Part shown: positions 8,316 to 18,097 of the stretch, one piece after another | How the letters are laid out: each line of letters starts with the position of its first letter | Numbering within the stretch: the stretch's first letter is position 1 | Assembly (NCBI RefSeq): GCF_030124375.1 | Contig: NZ_JASKLS010000001.1 | Span: 372,001-436,000 of the forward strand | DNA: 64,000 nucleotides | Origin: Sinorhizobium sp. 6-70 | GTDB taxonomy: Bacteria > Pseudomonadota > Alphaproteobacteria > Rhizobiales > Rhizobiaceae | Reading direction: 5' to 3' | Notes under the pieces: generated by a model | What the model was told of the DNA's origin: nothing | Databases searched by the model: none | What the model saw: only the letters and a program-made list of their open reading frames with translations | Translations under genes and position numbers: made by a program

Positions 8316-9179
8316 CTATTCCCCGCCTCCAAGCGAGTGGACGAAGACGGCAAGCTGCTTGACCGTCGTATCGCCAATGCGAGGCAGCCAGGCGGGCATG
8401 ACGCCGTGTTTCGGCGCCTTCATCTGGTTGATGATCGCCTGCTCGCCCTCGCCTTTCAGCCAGATCGCGTCCGCAAGATTGGGTGCGCCCATCTCGCGGC
8501 TGCCTTTCGCGTCGGTGCCGTGGCACGAAGCGCAATTGTCGGCGAAGAGCTGTTTGCCCGGCTCGACCAGCTCGGGGTTCGATGGGGTGGCTGTGAGGCT
8601 CACGACATAGGCCGCCGTCTGTTTCGTCTGCTCAGGGTCGAGCATCTCCGCAAAGGACGGCATCTCGGAGACGCGAGTCTCGCCGTCAGCGTCATGACGA
8701 ATGCCGTGCGCGATCGTCTGGTAGATCTCATCGGGTTTGCCGCCCCAGAGCCAGTCGTCGTCGTTGAGGTTGGGGAAGCCTTTCCCGCCGGCGGCGCCCG
8801 AGCCGTGGCACTGCGCACAGTTCACCTTGAAGGCGGAAGCGCCGGCCGAAACGGCAAACTGCTGCAATTCCGGATCGGCAATGATTTCGTCGAGCGAACT
8901 CGAAGCGATCCGCACCAGGTTGCCCGCCTGTGCCGCCTTGGCGTTGGCGAGCTCGACGCTAACCTCGGAGCGGCTCGAATAGCCGAGCACGCCCTTAGTC
9001 GCTTCTGTCAGCATCGGCCACGAGGGGTAGGCGATTGCGTAGCCGATTGCCCAGAGGATCGTCGCATAGAAGCTGTAGACCCACCAGCGCGGCATCGGGT
9101 TGTTGAGTTCGCGAATGCCGTCCCACTCGTGACCGGTGGTCTCGACGCCGCTGATCTCGTCAATATGTTTGTCCGCCAT
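8316..9179 (-). CDS. fixP: cbb3 oxidase diheme cytochrome c subunit FixP/CcoP
   Basis: A 287-residue membrane-anchored diheme cytochrome c of the high-affinity cbb3 terminal oxidase. The family N-terminus HEWDGIRELNNPMPRWW is followed by one transmembrane helix (about 33-53), then heme sites CAQCH (121-125) and CASCH (216-220), each with a downstream methionine ligand candidate (EMPSF and VMPAW). It receives electrons from the bc1 complex and passes them to FixO/FixN. It starts 3 bp after fixQ and ends the fixNOQP operon. Confidence 0.96.
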   Translation of the reverse strand: MADKHIDEISGVETTGHEWDGIRELNNPMPRWWVYSFYATILWAIGYAIAYPSWPMLTEATKGVLGYSSRSEVSVELANAKAAQAGNLVRIASSSLDEIIADPELQQFAVSAGASAFKVNCAQCHGSGAAGGKGFPNLNDDDWLWGGKPDEIYQTIAHGIRHDADGETRVSEMPSFAEMLDPEQTKQTAAYVVSLTATPSNPELVEPGKQLFADNCASCHGTDAKGSREMGAPNLADAIWLKGEGEQAIINQMKAPKHGVMPAWLPRIGDTTVKQLAVFVHSLGGGE

Positions 9180-9182
9180 CGG

Positions 9183-9416
9183 TCAATCCTCCTTTCGAGC
9201 GGCATGAGGAAAAGTGTGCAGCGGTTTTCCGCCCGCATGCCGCTCGGATCTTCGCGTGTCGATCACATCGTGATCGAAGGGTATGGAAGCGGCCCGATCG
9301 GCGGCATTCTTGGCACCCGGCCGGAAGACGAAAGCGACAACGCCGAGAAAGAAGACCACCATGGCGAGGAGGCCCCAGCTGTCGGCGAAATGACGCATGA
9401 ACGTGTAGGTTTCCAT
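9183..9416 (-). CDS. fixQ: cbb3 oxidase small subunit FixQ/CcoQ, long form
   Basis: Starts METYTFMRHFADSWGLL at 9416, with one transmembrane helix (about 15-33) and the family segment VFRPGAKNAADRAASIPF. CcoQ is a small subunit that stabilises the core cbb3 complex. At 77 residues it is longer than the roughly 50 usual for FixQ; the extra 30 residues are polar and rich in His, Arg and Lys. The earlier in-frame start at 9509 was rejected because it would overlap the end of fixO and lacks the family N-terminus. Confidence 0.9.
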   Translation of the reverse strand: METYTFMRHFADSWGLLAMVVFFLGVVAFVFRPGAKNAADRAASIPFDHDVIDTRRSERHAGGKPLHTFPHAARKED

Positions 9417-9429
9417 GTCGGTTCCCTCC

Positions 9430-10161
9430 TTAGCGATAGCCGGTGGTGTCGTCGTAGGTGGAGAAGTCGACGAGCGTGCCGAGCATCTGGAGATAGGCAA
9501 TGAGCGCATCCATCTCCGTCAGCCTTTGCGCGTCACCGTCGAAATCGCCGAGCTTGGCCTTCGGATAGCGCGCCTCGATGCCGGCCGTGTCGGCATTGGG
9601 ATCGGCCTGCGCCTTGAGGTCCGCCGCCGCGTTGTCGATCATCTCGTCCGTATAGGGGACGCCGACCGCCCTGTTGGCCTTGAGGTTCATGGCGACGTTC
9701 GTCACCTCGAGCGGCGTTTCCTTCAGGAAGGCGTAGCTCGGCATCACCGATTCCGGAACAACCGAGCGCGGCTCGGTCATGTGCTGGACGTGCCATTCGT
9801 TGGAATAGCGATCGCCGACGCGGGCGAGGTCCGGCCCGGTGCGCTTCGAGCCCCACTGGAACGGGTGGTCGTACATCGACTCCGCGGCGAGCGAGTAATG
9901 CCCGTAGCGCTCGACCTCGTCGCGGAACGGCCGGATCATCTGGCTGTGGCAGACATAGCAGCCTTCGCGGACATAGATGTCGCGTCCGGCAAGCTCCAGC
10001 GGCGAATAGGGCCGCATGCCTTCAACCTTCTCGATGGTGTTTTCGAGATAGAAGAGCGGCGCAATTTCCACGATGCCGCCGATCGAGACGACGAGCAGCG
10101 AGCCGACCAGGAGGAGCGTGGCGTTGCGTTCGAGTATGGTGTGTTTGTCGAGAATGGACAT
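9430..10161 (-). CDS. fixO: cbb3 oxidase monoheme cytochrome c subunit FixO/CcoO
   Basis: A 243-residue monoheme cytochrome c. An N-terminal membrane anchor (about 14-38) is followed by the heme site CYVCH at 68-72 in the family context [14 protein letters not shown], and further conserved segments [14 protein letters not shown] and MPSYAFL (methionine ligand). It shuttles electrons to the FixN catalytic subunit. The gene is 12 bp after fixN and 13 bp before fixQ. Confidence 0.96.
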   Translation of the reverse strand: MSILDKHTILERNATLLLVGSLLVVSIGGIVEIAPLFYLENTIEKVEGMRPYSPLELAGRDIYVREGCYVCHSQMIRPFRDEVERYGHYSLAAESMYDHPFQWGSKRTGPDLARVGDRYSNEWHVQHMTEPRSVVPESVMPSYAFLKETPLEVTNVAMNLKANRAVGVPYTDEMIDNAAADLKAQADPNADTAGIEARYPKAKLGDFDGDAQRLTEMDALIAYLQMLGTLVDFSTYDDTTGYR

Positions 10162-10173
10162 GGGTCTGTCCTC

Positions 10174-11793
10174 CTATTCCGCAGGCTGCGGCACCGGCGT
10201 CGCACCGAGGATCGGGGCTTCGTCGCGCACGCGTCCGAGGATCGTCATTGTTACGTTGAAGGCCATGAGCAGCGCCCCGGCGAGGAACAGCCCACCGCCA
10301 GCGGCACGCAGCACATAGTAGGGGAACATGGCCGCGACCGATTCCGCGAAGGAATAGACGAGGAAGCCCTGGTCGTCGTATTCGCGCCACATCAGGCCCT
10401 GCTGGATGCCGGCAACCCACATGACGGAGGCGTAGACGACGATGCCGAGGGTGGCGAGCCAGAAGTGCCAGTTGACCATGCGCACGCTGTAGAGCCGCTC
10501 GCGGTTCCAGAGCTTCGGAACGAGGTAGTAGATCGCGCCGAAGGTGATGAGCCCGTTCCAGCCAAGCGCGCCGGAATGCACGTGGCCGATGGTCCAGTCC
10601 GTGTAGTGGCTGAGCGAGTTTATCGTCTTGATCGACATCATCGGACCTTCGAAGGTCGCCATGCCGTAGAAGGCGACGGCCATGATCAACATGCGCACGA
10701 TGGGGTCGGTGCGGATCTTGTCCCAGGCGCCCGAAAGCGTCATCAGGCCGTTGATCATGCCGCCCCAGGAGGGCATCCAGAGCATCACGGAGAAGACCAT
10801 GCCGAGCGTCTGCGCCCAGTCGGGCAGCGCGGTGAAGTGGAGGTGGTGCGGACCGGCCCAGATGTACATAAAGATCAGCGCCCAGAAGTGGATGATCGAC
10901 AGCCGGTAGGAATAGATCGGGCGGTTCACCTGCTTGGGGATGAAGTAGTACATCATCGCCAGGAAGCCGGCCGTCAGGAAGAAGCCGACGGCGTTGTGCC
11001 CGTACCACCACTGCGTCAGCGCATCCTGGACGCCCGAGAAGGCCGAATAGCTCTTCGAGCCGAGGAAGGAGACCGGCACCGCCAGATTGTTGACGATGTG
11101 AAGCATGGCGATGGTGACGATGAAGGCGAGATAGAACCAGTTCGCCACGTAGATATGCGGTTCCTTGCGCACGAGGATCGTGCCGAGGAAGGCGATGAGA
11201 TAGGCGACCCAGACGATCGTCAGCCAGAGATCGACATACCATTCAGGTTCGGCGTATTCGCGGCTCTGGGTGATGCCGAGCAGGTAGCCGGTTGCCGCCA
11301 GCACGATGAAGAGCTGATAGCCCCAGAACACGAACCAGCCGAGATTGCCGCCGAAGAGACGTGCACGGCTGGTGCGCTGGACGACATAGAAGGAGGTGGC
11401 GATCAGCGCGTTGCCGCCGAAGGCGAAGATGACAGCCGAAGTGTGGAGCGGCCGCATGCGGCCGAAGTTGAACCATGGCTCGATGTTGAGGTCCGGGAAT
11501 GCGAGCTGCAGCGCCACGATGACGCCGACCAGGAAGCCGACGACGCCCCAGAATACCGTGGCGATGACGCCGTATTTCACGACTTCGTCGAAATATTCCG
11601 ATTGCGGCGGCGCCCCACCCGCCACCGCCGGGCGGAACTCGATCCGCCGCAGGAGCACGATCGTTCCGCCAAGCAGCGCGAAGAACAATACCCACATATG
11701 CGCGCCGAAAAGGCGGTCTTGTGCGAAGCCGGCTCCAACCAGCGCCAGGAAGGCGCCGACCCCGAGCACGATCATCTCGAATGTATATTTCAT
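10174..11793 (-). CDS. fixN: cbb3 oxidase catalytic subunit FixN/CcoN
   Basis: The heme-copper catalytic subunit that reduces oxygen and pumps protons. With the ATG at 11793 ([16 protein letters not shown]) it has 539 residues, the standard FixN length; the longer frame from 11847 adds 18 basic residues unlike the family. Conserved features are the multiple membrane helices, [12 protein letters not shown] (copper-ligand and cross-link histidine/tyrosine region), [13 protein letters not shown] and [17 protein letters not shown]. It leads the fixNOQP operon, and a perfect anaerobox lies about 100 bp upstream. Confidence 0.96.
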   Translation of the reverse strand: MKYTFEMIVLGVGAFLALVGAGFAQDRLFGAHMWVLFFALLGGTIVLLRRIEFRPAVAGGAPPQSEYFDEVVKYGVIATVFWGVVGFLVGVIVALQLAFPDLNIEPWFNFGRMRPLHTSAVIFAFGGNALIATSFYVVQRTSRARLFGGNLGWFVFWGYQLFIVLAATGYLLGITQSREYAEPEWYVDLWLTIVWVAYLIAFLGTILVRKEPHIYVANWFYLAFIVTIAMLHIVNNLAVPVSFLGSKSYSAFSGVQDALTQWWYGHNAVGFFLTAGFLAMMYYFIPKQVNRPIYSYRLSIIHFWALIFMYIWAGPHHLHFTALPDWAQTLGMVFSVMLWMPSWGGMINGLMTLSGAWDKIRTDPIVRMLIMAVAFYGMATFEGPMMSIKTINSLSHYTDWTIGHVHSGALGWNGLITFGAIYYLVPKLWNRERLYSVRMVNWHFWLATLGIVVYASVMWVAGIQQGLMWREYDDQGFLVYSFAESVAAMFPYYVLRAAGGGLFLAGALLMAFNVTMTILGRVRDEAPILGATPVPQPAE

Positions 11794-11893
11794 GGTTGGA
11801 TCCCCAACTTTCCCAAATCGTCGACGACAGCGCACCGAAATGCGCACGCCGCCGCAACCTGCCCTGATCTGTCAGAATCGCTCGTCGCCAACC

Positions 11894-11907
11894 TTGATTC
11901 AGATCAA
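11894..11907. promoter_or_regulatory. Perfect FNR/FixK anaerobox between fixN and the hemerythrin-like gene
   Basis: TTGATTCAGATCAA is an exact TTGAT-N4-ATCAA site. It is about 107 bp from the fixN ATG on one side and 86 bp from the hemerythrin-like ATG on the other. It could serve both divergent promoters. Confidence 0.92.
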
Positions 11908-11986
11908 GGCTGGCCCCGGCGCTTCGACGCATCCTTGCGAGCATGGAGGCTTGAACGTGAGGCGATGGTGGGAAGGGCCCGAACAC

Positions 11987-12505
11987 ATGAGAGTAAAGAT
12001 CAACGGCCGAACGCTATCGAGCGGAGCGCGGCCTCCTGCATCAGGAGAACCGCCGGTCGAACCGCTGGCCTGGCTGGCCGGCGCTCATCATGACCAGCTG
12101 GCGCTCTGCGACAGCCTGGAAGCGATCGCCGACAGCCTCCCGGAAGAGATCAACCGCGAGACCTGTGCCTACGCGGCGAAGGTGATCGGACCGATGATCC
12201 GGGATCTCCATGCTGGCGAGGAACGGCGGGTTTTTGCCTGGATCGAGCAACGCTTCGCAGGCGACACGTCCGTGCAAGCTCTGCTGGAGCGCCTGAAATA
12301 CGAGCATTGCGAAGATGAGTGTTTCGCCGAGGAACTGACCGAAATGCTCGATCGCCTGGGCGCGGCCGACAGGACGGTTAATGCGGAAACCGCCGGCTAC
12401 ATGTTGCGCGGCTTCTTCACCAGTGTGCGACGGCACATCAGCTTCGAGCAGGAATGCCTGCGGGGGATTCTCATCCAGCACCTCGGTGGCAAACCGGCGG
12501 TGTGA
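11987..12505 (+). CDS. Hemerythrin/HHE-domain-like protein
   Basis: A 172-residue, mostly helical protein with four regularly spaced His/Glu clusters: AHHDQL (H34, H35), LHAGEERR (H75, E78, E79), YEHCEDE (H107, E109, E111) and RRHISFEQE (H150, E154, E156). This is the pattern of the HHE cation-binding four-helix bundle that holds a di-iron site for O2, NO or iron sensing. The ATG at 11987 follows GGAAGGG at 9 bp. The gene is divergent from fixN across a perfect anaerobox. The family assignment rests on motif spacing alone and is inferred. Confidence 0.75.
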   Translation: MRVKINGRTLSSGARPPASGEPPVEPLAWLAGAHHDQLALCDSLEAIADSLPEEINRETCAYAAKVIGPMIRDLHAGEERRVFAWIEQRFAGDTSVQALLERLKYEHCEDECFAEELTEMLDRLGAADRTVNAETAGYMLRGFFTSVRRHISFEQECLRGILIQHLGGKPAV

Positions 12506-12527
12506 TTCCTACCCGCCTGTTTCCCTA

Positions 12528-12590
12528 CGGAGATGCGCGTCTCATCAGACGCGCAAAGGACGCTGTAGCCCTTTTACTTGCTGCGCTCAG
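12528..12590 (-). repeat. Dispersed repeat family R1, partial copy B
   Basis: Read on the minus strand it contains GGGCTACAGCGTCCTTTGCG followed by CGTCTGATGAGACGCG, matching the right half of the other R1 copies, especially the one at 62505-62617. The left half (ATCGGAATCGAT block) is absent. Confidence 0.7.
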
Positions 12591-13297
12591 GCCGCTATCG
12601 CCCTGCGTCGGTCCGCATGCTCCTGGATGACCAGGATCGCCCCGATCAGCTTGCCGTTGCTCGACAGGCACGGCGTCATGCGACAGCGAACGACCACGGT
12701 GCGCGCATCGACATTCTTGGCAAAAGTGTAGTCGACGACTTCGCCCCCGAAGCAACGGTCGAGATAAGACTTCACCCGCTGTTCGAAGCGCTGGAGACCG
12801 ATGAATTCGACGATATGCCGCCCGATGAGGTCCATCGGCCTGCTTTCGAGATGGGTCGCATTCGCCGGGTTGGTGTAGAGATAGCGGTAGTCAGGCGTGA
12901 TCACGGCGATTCGGTCAGTAAGGCAGTCGAGGATCGCCTCGTTGAGCAGTCCCTCGTCGGCGAGCCCCTTGCTGGGCAATCTCGCCCGGTGGTCGAGATC
13001 GAAACCGGCGAGATCCGCCACTCCTGTCGCCGCGAAATAGCGATCGATCAGGGATTGAAGCAACTTTGAATGGCGCAAAACGCTGGACATGTCGCCCGAC
13101 TCGGCGCGCATGATGTCGATCAGGAAGTGAAATTGCAGGCGGGCGTCCTCTACGCTCGTCGCCCTCTGGTCGTAAACCGCCTTCAGAATAGGATCGAGCT
13201 CACGATCCAGAATCCCGATCAGATGTTCGTCCGCCGCTTTAACGGCATACTGCAACTGTGAATACTTGAACCAGAACAGCTCAATCAGTGCGTTCAA
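12587..13297 (-). CDS. PAS-domain protein without an output domain
   Basis: A 236-residue cytoplasmic protein. The first 110 residues are helical (MNALIELFWFKYSQLQYAVK). The second half is a PAS domain: LTDRIAVITPDYRYLYTNPAN, then LIGRHIVEFIG, VVDYTFAKN and VRCRMTPCLSSNGKLIGAILVIQE. There is no kinase, GGDEF or DNA-binding domain, so it must act through a partner or be a stand-alone sensor. The ligand is unknown. Start uncertain by a few codons. It is transcribed towards the hemerythrin-like gene and sits between two unrelated units. Confidence 0.7.
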   Translation of the reverse strand: MNALIELFWFKYSQLQYAVKAADEHLIGILDRELDPILKAVYDQRATSVEDARLQFHFLIDIMRAESGDMSSVLRHSKLLQSLIDRYFAATGVADLAGFDLDHRARLPSKGLADEGLLNEAILDCLTDRIAVITPDYRYLYTNPANATHLESRPMDLIGRHIVEFIGLQRFEQRVKSYLDRCFGGEVVDYTFAKNVDARTVVVRCRMTPCLSSNGKLIGAILVIQEHADRRRAIAA

Positions 13298-13689
13298 TTC
13301 GAATCCCCATTCCCCACGGCAATGCCGCGTCGATGCACTTCAAGATAGTCGGTGTTGCAGATAGACTTAGGTTTTGATGATTTCCCCTCAATGCCACGCG
13401 AATCCGCGCTGCGCTCATTACCCAGAGCGCTTGCAGTAGCCCCAAACCACAACGATGAGTTTACACGCATTGCTGCATCGTTCAACAGGAGAAAGCCGGA
13501 ACGAGCGAGCCCGGGCATCCTCGGATGATGGCAGCGTCGGGAGGCACCGGGCGCAGGGCGCGGGCCTTCGAAAGCGCGTCGGGACAGCGATATTTATCGC
13601 CACCTCCTCCAGTTGAAGATCGCGCTGGCGCGCGTGATCTTCCGTGGTACATTGCAAGCCGTGAATAAGTCCGGATCGAGGGGGCACGC
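13298..13689. other. Intergenic region without recognised gene
   Basis: 392 bp between the divergent PAS gene and cytochrome gene. I see no convincing ORF, operator palindrome or terminator. It must hold both promoters. A GAGGGGG ribosome-binding sequence precedes the cytochrome ATG at 13690. Confidence 0.6.
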
Positions 13690-15072
13690 ATGACGCGGGA
13701 ACTTCATCGGCATTGCATTCGGATTTCAGCGCTCGCGATATTTGTGCAGGCAACGCTGTGGTTCTTGCCGGCATCGGCGGCGGATCCATACGCCTCGAAC
13801 AATGGTCTCTACCCTCAAGAAAGCGAATGGAGCGGTCCCTATCGCAGCTTGAACTACAACTATCCGGAAACGACCGACAACAAATGGTTCACGGTTGCGC
13901 CGCGCGCGCCGCTGAACATCCAAAACGCCAGCGACTATGTTGCAAAGCTGAAGGCCCACCTCGAGCCAAACATGCGGGCGATGATCGATGCGCCGGACAC
14001 ATGGGACCCGGCAGCCAACGGCTGGTACGGAATGATCTGGCAGGGCGCCGGCACGACAGGCCCGAACGGCGTCACCGATCCTGAGAGCGGACAGGAAGCC
14101 ATCCTGGGCTCCTTTTCCGGCCAGATCATCACGAAGGAAACGTTTCAGGACTTCGGCCTGACGGTTAATCTGCAGAACCACACGGTCATCTACTACGATG
14201 CCCTCTCCGCCACGATGCTGAGGAAACTCTGGGACGATCCATTCAAGCCGAACCGAAAGGCGGTCTCCTTCCCCGAGGGCGGGATGGTGGTGAAGGCGGC
14301 GGCGGTGACACCGACGCCGCAGCAATGGCCTGTGGTGGAGGATTCCGCGATCTGGAACGTCTACCGTCCGACGGTCGAGTCACTCCAGGGACCTGACTAC
14401 AATCCCTACACCAACGCCAAGGCGGTGGTCGTGCCACTCCGGGTGCTGCAGTTCGACATCATCGTGAAAGACACGATCGCCTCGCCGCAGACGGGCTGGG
14501 TCTTCGTCACCTATGTCTACGACAAGGACGCTCCCGGCGCGACCACCTGGGACAAGCTTGTCCCGCTCGGCGCCATGTGGGGTAACGATCCGGCTTTCGC
14601 GCGCGAACCGAACGGCACGGATCCGAAGGGCGGCCCCCTGCAGGAGACATGGATCAACCAGAAGGCGCCCGCCTACGCGATCTCTTCCCTCGGTTGGGGC
14701 GGCCGGTTATCCGGCCCGATCGATGTCTCGGAACGGCACAACGTACTTCTGACCAACGGCAATCTGGTTCCCGTGCAGCCGGCGTCGTCGTGTCTCAGCT
14801 GTCACGGCACCGCGCAGTTTCCATTTGTTGCCAACTTGTATCCGTCGCCGAACAAGGCATTTCCGCGCGAGGGAACACTCTTTCCGATGTATCCGCCGGG
14901 TTCCGAGATGTGGGCGCGCTGGTTCCAGAACAGGCCCGGCTCGAAGCCGCAGAATGACAACGAGAACGCGGTTGCCCTCGACTACGACATGTTGATCATG
15001 TTTGCCCTCAGCGCCTACGACGCCGCGGCGGGCAACGACCTCTTCGTTCAAGAACATGTCGACGTCCACTAG
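13690..15072 (+). CDS. Secreted protein with one c-type heme site
   Basis: A 460-residue exported protein. The signal peptide (to about residue 30, ending PASA-AD) is followed by a long domain rich in Trp, Tyr and Pro. A single heme-attachment motif CLSCH lies at 368-372, near the end, followed by FPMYPPGSEMWARWF, which offers a methionine ligand. No enzyme family is recognised. The stop overlaps the start of the downstream cyclase/ATPase gene by 17 bp, so the two products are probably made together. Confidence 0.75.
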   Translation: MTRELHRHCIRISALAIFVQATLWFLPASAADPYASNNGLYPQESEWSGPYRSLNYNYPETTDNKWFTVAPRAPLNIQNASDYVAKLKAHLEPNMRAMIDAPDTWDPAANGWYGMIWQGAGTTGPNGVTDPESGQEAILGSFSGQIITKETFQDFGLTVNLQNHTVIYYDALSATMLRKLWDDPFKPNRKAVSFPEGGMVVKAAAVTPTPQQWPVVEDSAIWNVYRPTVESLQGPDYNPYTNAKAVVVPLRVLQFDIIVKDTIASPQTGWVFVTYVYDKDAPGATTWDKLVPLGAMWGNDPAFAREPNGTDPKGGPLQETWINQKAPAYAISSLGWGGRLSGPIDVSERHNVLLTNGNLVPVQPASSCLSCHGTAQFPFVANLYPSPNKAFPREGTLFPMYPPGSEMWARWFQNRPGSKPQNDNENAVALDYDMLIMFALSAYDAAAGNDLFVQEHVDVH

Positions 15073-18000
15073 TCATCCGAGCGACCGGATCGGCGCGCTG
15101 ATGGCCCTGGGAGCGGCGGAGCCGTCCGAGACGCCCTCGCAGCACCGGCAGCTGACCGTGATGTTCGCTGATCTCGTCGGTTCGACCGCGCTCCTCGAAG
15201 AACACGGGCCCGAGGCGTTCAGCGACCTCTTGCGCATCTACCACAACCTCTGCACCGAGGCGACGCGGACCCAGGACGGCACGGTCGCGAACTATCTCGG
15301 CGATGGCGTGATCAGCTATTTCGGCTATCCACGCGGCACGGAGGACGATCCGTTGCGGGCCGTACAGGCCGCATGGGCGATCCTGCAGAACCTCGAGCGG
15401 CTCAATCGCAAGCTCGCCGGCGCCCGGCTCGAGGCCCGGATCGGCATCGCGACGGGGCGCGTCATCATTCACCAGAAGCCGGGCGATCACTACGGCGAGA
15501 ACGTCGTCGGCGCCTGCCTGAACAAGGCGGCACGCCTGCAGGTGCTTGCCTCGGCGAACACGGCGATCGTTTGCGCTGCCACGCGCAAGCTCGCAGGAAA
15601 GGCATTCGACTTCGAGGATCTCGGCCCGCAGAACCTGAAGGGGTTCGAGCAGCGGGAGACCGTCTTCAGGCTGCCGCCGCGGCAGCGCCAGGGGCCTGGC
15701 GGATTCGCAAGGCTGCGCGGCGAGCGTCGCACGCCGCTCGTCGGCCGCGACCGAGAACTCGCACTCTTGCGCCAGATGACAGCGCGCGCTGCCGGCGGGT
15801 CAGGTGGCGCCGCGGTTCTGGTCGGCGAACCCGGCATCGGCAAGTCGCGGCTGATCGACGTGCTCCGACACGACGAGGCACAGGAGAGCGTCCGCTATCT
15901 TTCGCTGCAGTGCTCGCCGGCCCATCAGTTTTCGTCGCTTCATCCGGTGAAGGACTATCTCGACTGGGTGTCCGGCGTGAACGCCGACGATCCGCGCGAC
16001 GTCCGGCGCGACAAGCTTCGGCGGCTATTCCAATCGGCCTGGCAGACGGACGAGGAGCAGACCGCCGTGCTGATGGACGTCGTGGCGTCGAGCGGTCCGG
16101 AACAGGAAGCGAATGCCGATATCGGCATGCTGCTCAAGAGGCGCATGGCCTTCCAGATATTGTCGAAGAAAGTGTTCAGCACGGCGGTGCCCGGCCACCC
16201 GCTGCTGCTGGTCTTCGAGGACGTGCACTGGATCGATCCGACGTCGGCGCAGTTCCTGGAAAACCTGGTGAGGAACGCCGCGAACCATGCCTGCACGGTG
16301 CTCAGCACGACGCGGCCAGAGGGTCCATTCGCCGGTCGATTGAACGCACTCGGCGAGATCGTGCCACTTGACCGGTTGAGCGATGAGCAGTCCGTAGAAC
16401 TCGCGAGGGCGACCGGCCTTGCTGCCGGCATGGATGACGAAACACTCAATGTCATCGTCGAAAAATCCGATGGGGTCCCGCTCTTCGTCGAGGAATATGC
16501 CTCGATGCTTGCGGAAAACCTCGGCGCCAGAGAGAAGGCCGAAGGCCCGGAGGAGCGGCGTGACGTACCCCTGACGCTCGGGGGGCTTGTGCAGAACAAG
16601 CTCGACCGCCTCAATCCTCACGCCCAGAAGGTCGCAAGGATCGGCGCGACTGTCGGACGCGTCTTCGACCTGCAACTGGTGCGCTCCCTGTCGGCCCTCG
16701 GTCGGACGACCTTCGACAAGGCGCTTGCCACCCTCGAAGCCGCCGACATCGCTCACCGCGGCGCGGGATCCGGAAGTCAGCCGGCCGCGAGCTTCAAGCA
16801 TGCCTTGGTACAGGACGCCGTATACGGATCGCTGAGCACTGCCGAGCGGCGCCGGCTGCACGGCCGCGTGGCCGATGCAATGCTCTCGGACAAGGGCGGG
16901 CGCCGGATCAACGCCGAGGTGCTCGCCGAACACCTGCTTGCAGCCGCACGCAACCGGGAGTCGGCCGAGTGGCGCCTGACGGCCGCCATGGCAGCCGCCG
17001 GGGAAGGCAGTGCGGCGGAGGCGCTGGCGCATATCACCCGCGGCCTGGCAGCGACGGAGCTGTTGCCGGCTGGCGGCGAGCGCGACGATCTCGAACTGCG
17101 GCTCAGGGCTATCGAGGGTCCGACGCTGATGGTCACCCGCGGCCCGGGCAGCCCGGCCTTCGGCACCGCTCAGGCGCGTGCACTGGAACTGCTGCGCGGC
17201 CGCGACAAGCCGGACAACCTGATCCCTGTCATCTACAACACCGCCCTGCATGACTGGGCTTGCGGCAGGCTCGCCGAGGCCGACCGGGTAACGGACGAGA
17301 TTTTCGCGATACTGGAAGCCGAGCCATCGGATGCAGCCTATCTCAGCGCGCATACGATGCGCGGCCTTGTCGCCTGGCATCGCGGCGACAATCCGGCGGC
17401 GCTCGAACACCTGAGCGCCACCGTCGGGCGCTACAGCCCGACGCTCCACCGCGAATTCTACATGCGCTTTCTCAAGGAATTCGGCGTTTTCGGCCAGTTC
17501 TATCTCGGGCTGACGCACACCGTCATGGGCAACGCGACCGCGGGCGCGGAGCATGCAAAGGCGGCGCTCGAACTCGCAAAGCTGGTCAGGCGCCCGCATG
17601 CCTACGGGTTCGCGCTGCTCGCCAACTTCGTCACCGCCATGCTGCGCGACGACGTGCGCACTGCGTCACGCTACAGCGAGGAGAGCATCGAATTCGCGAG
17701 CCAACAGGGCTTTCCCGAATTTCTTGCCATGTCGATGATCTGCCAGGGCTGGGCGAAGGTAAAACGAGGCGCCATCGATACGGGCATCCACCAGATGGAA
17801 GAAGGCGCCGGCCTCTGGGCGATGACCGGCTTCGAGAACTGGCAGGCCTATTTTGCCGGCCTGCTATCCGACGCCTACGTGGCGGTCGGGCGCCTGGCCG
17901 ACGCAGGCGCGCTACTCGACCGCCATGACGAGCGGGTGGCGCGCTTTGGCGAGGCTCAGTTCGAGCCGCTACTGGCGAGGTCGCGGGCAATGCTCCTGTC

Positions 18001-18097
18001 TGCGGCGGGCGACGCCGAGGGCGCGGCCGCCTCGATGCGGACCGCACGGGACCGCGCGTTGCGAAACAAGGCGGCGCTTTGGGCGAGCGGGCGTTGA
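15056..18097 (+). CDS. Class III nucleotide cyclase - AAA/STAND ATPase - TPR-like protein
   Basis: About 1013 residues from the ATG at 15056. Order of domains: class III adenylate/guanylate cyclase domain with both metal-binding aspartates (MFADLVGS, D39; LGDGV, D83) and TGRVIIH; a predicted NTPase with Walker A GEPGIGKSRL (about 257-266) and Walker B-like LLLVFEDVHW; then a long helical repeat region. The architecture is that of multidomain cyclase/transcription-factor-like ATPases common in rhizobia. The cyclase may be active, since its aspartates are present. The start overlaps the cytochrome gene; an alternative ATG is at 15101. Its stop directly abuts the lpxXL stop. Confidence 0.85.
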   Translation: MSTSTSHPSDRIGALMALGAAEPSETPSQHRQLTVMFADLVGSTALLEEHGPEAFSDLLRIYHNLCTEATRTQDGTVANYLGDGVISYFGYPRGTEDDPLRAVQAAWAILQNLERLNRKLAGARLEARIGIATGRVIIHQKPGDHYGENVVGACLNKAARLQVLASANTAIVCAATRKLAGKAFDFEDLGPQNLKGFEQRETVFRLPPRQRQGPGGFARLRGERRTPLVGRDRELALLRQMTARAAGGSGGAAVLVGEPGIGKSRLIDVLRHDEAQESVRYLSLQCSPAHQFSSLHPVKDYLDWVSGVNADDPRDVRRDKLRRLFQSAWQTDEEQTAVLMDVVASSGPEQEANADIGMLLKRRMAFQILSKKVFSTAVPGHPLLLVFEDVHWIDPTSAQFLENLVRNAANHACTVLSTTRPEGPFAGRLNALGEIVPLDRLSDEQSVELARATGLAAGMDDETLNVIVEKSDGVPLFVEEYASMLAENLGAREKAEGPEERRDVPLTLGGLVQNKLDRLNPHAQKVARIGATVGRVFDLQLVRSLSALGRTTFDKALATLEAADIAHRGAGSGSQPAASFKHALVQDAVYGSLSTAERRRLHGRVADAMLSDKGGRRINAEVLAEHLLAAARNRESAEWRLTAAMAAAGEGSAAEALAHITRGLAATELLPAGGERDDLELRLRAIEGPTLMVTRGPGSPAFGTAQARALELLRGRDKPDNLIPVIYNTALHDWACGRLAEADRVTDEIFAILEAEPSDAAYLSAHTMRGLVAWHRGDNPAALEHLSATVGRYSPTLHREFYMRFLKEFGVFGQFYLGLTHTVMGNATAGAEHAKAALELAKLVRRPHAYGFALLANFVTAMLRDDVRTASRYSEESIEFASQQGFPEFLAMSMICQGWAKVKRGAIDTGIHQMEEGAGLWAMTGFENWQAYFAGLLSDAYVAVGRLADAGALLDRHDERVARFGEAQFEPLLARSRAMLLSAAGDAEGAAASMRTARDRALRNKAALWASGR

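Noticed and set aside
9415..12093. 892-codon plus-strand open frame
   Set aside because: It lies antisense to fixQ, fixO and fixN, whose products are certain; long antisense frames are expected at this GC content.
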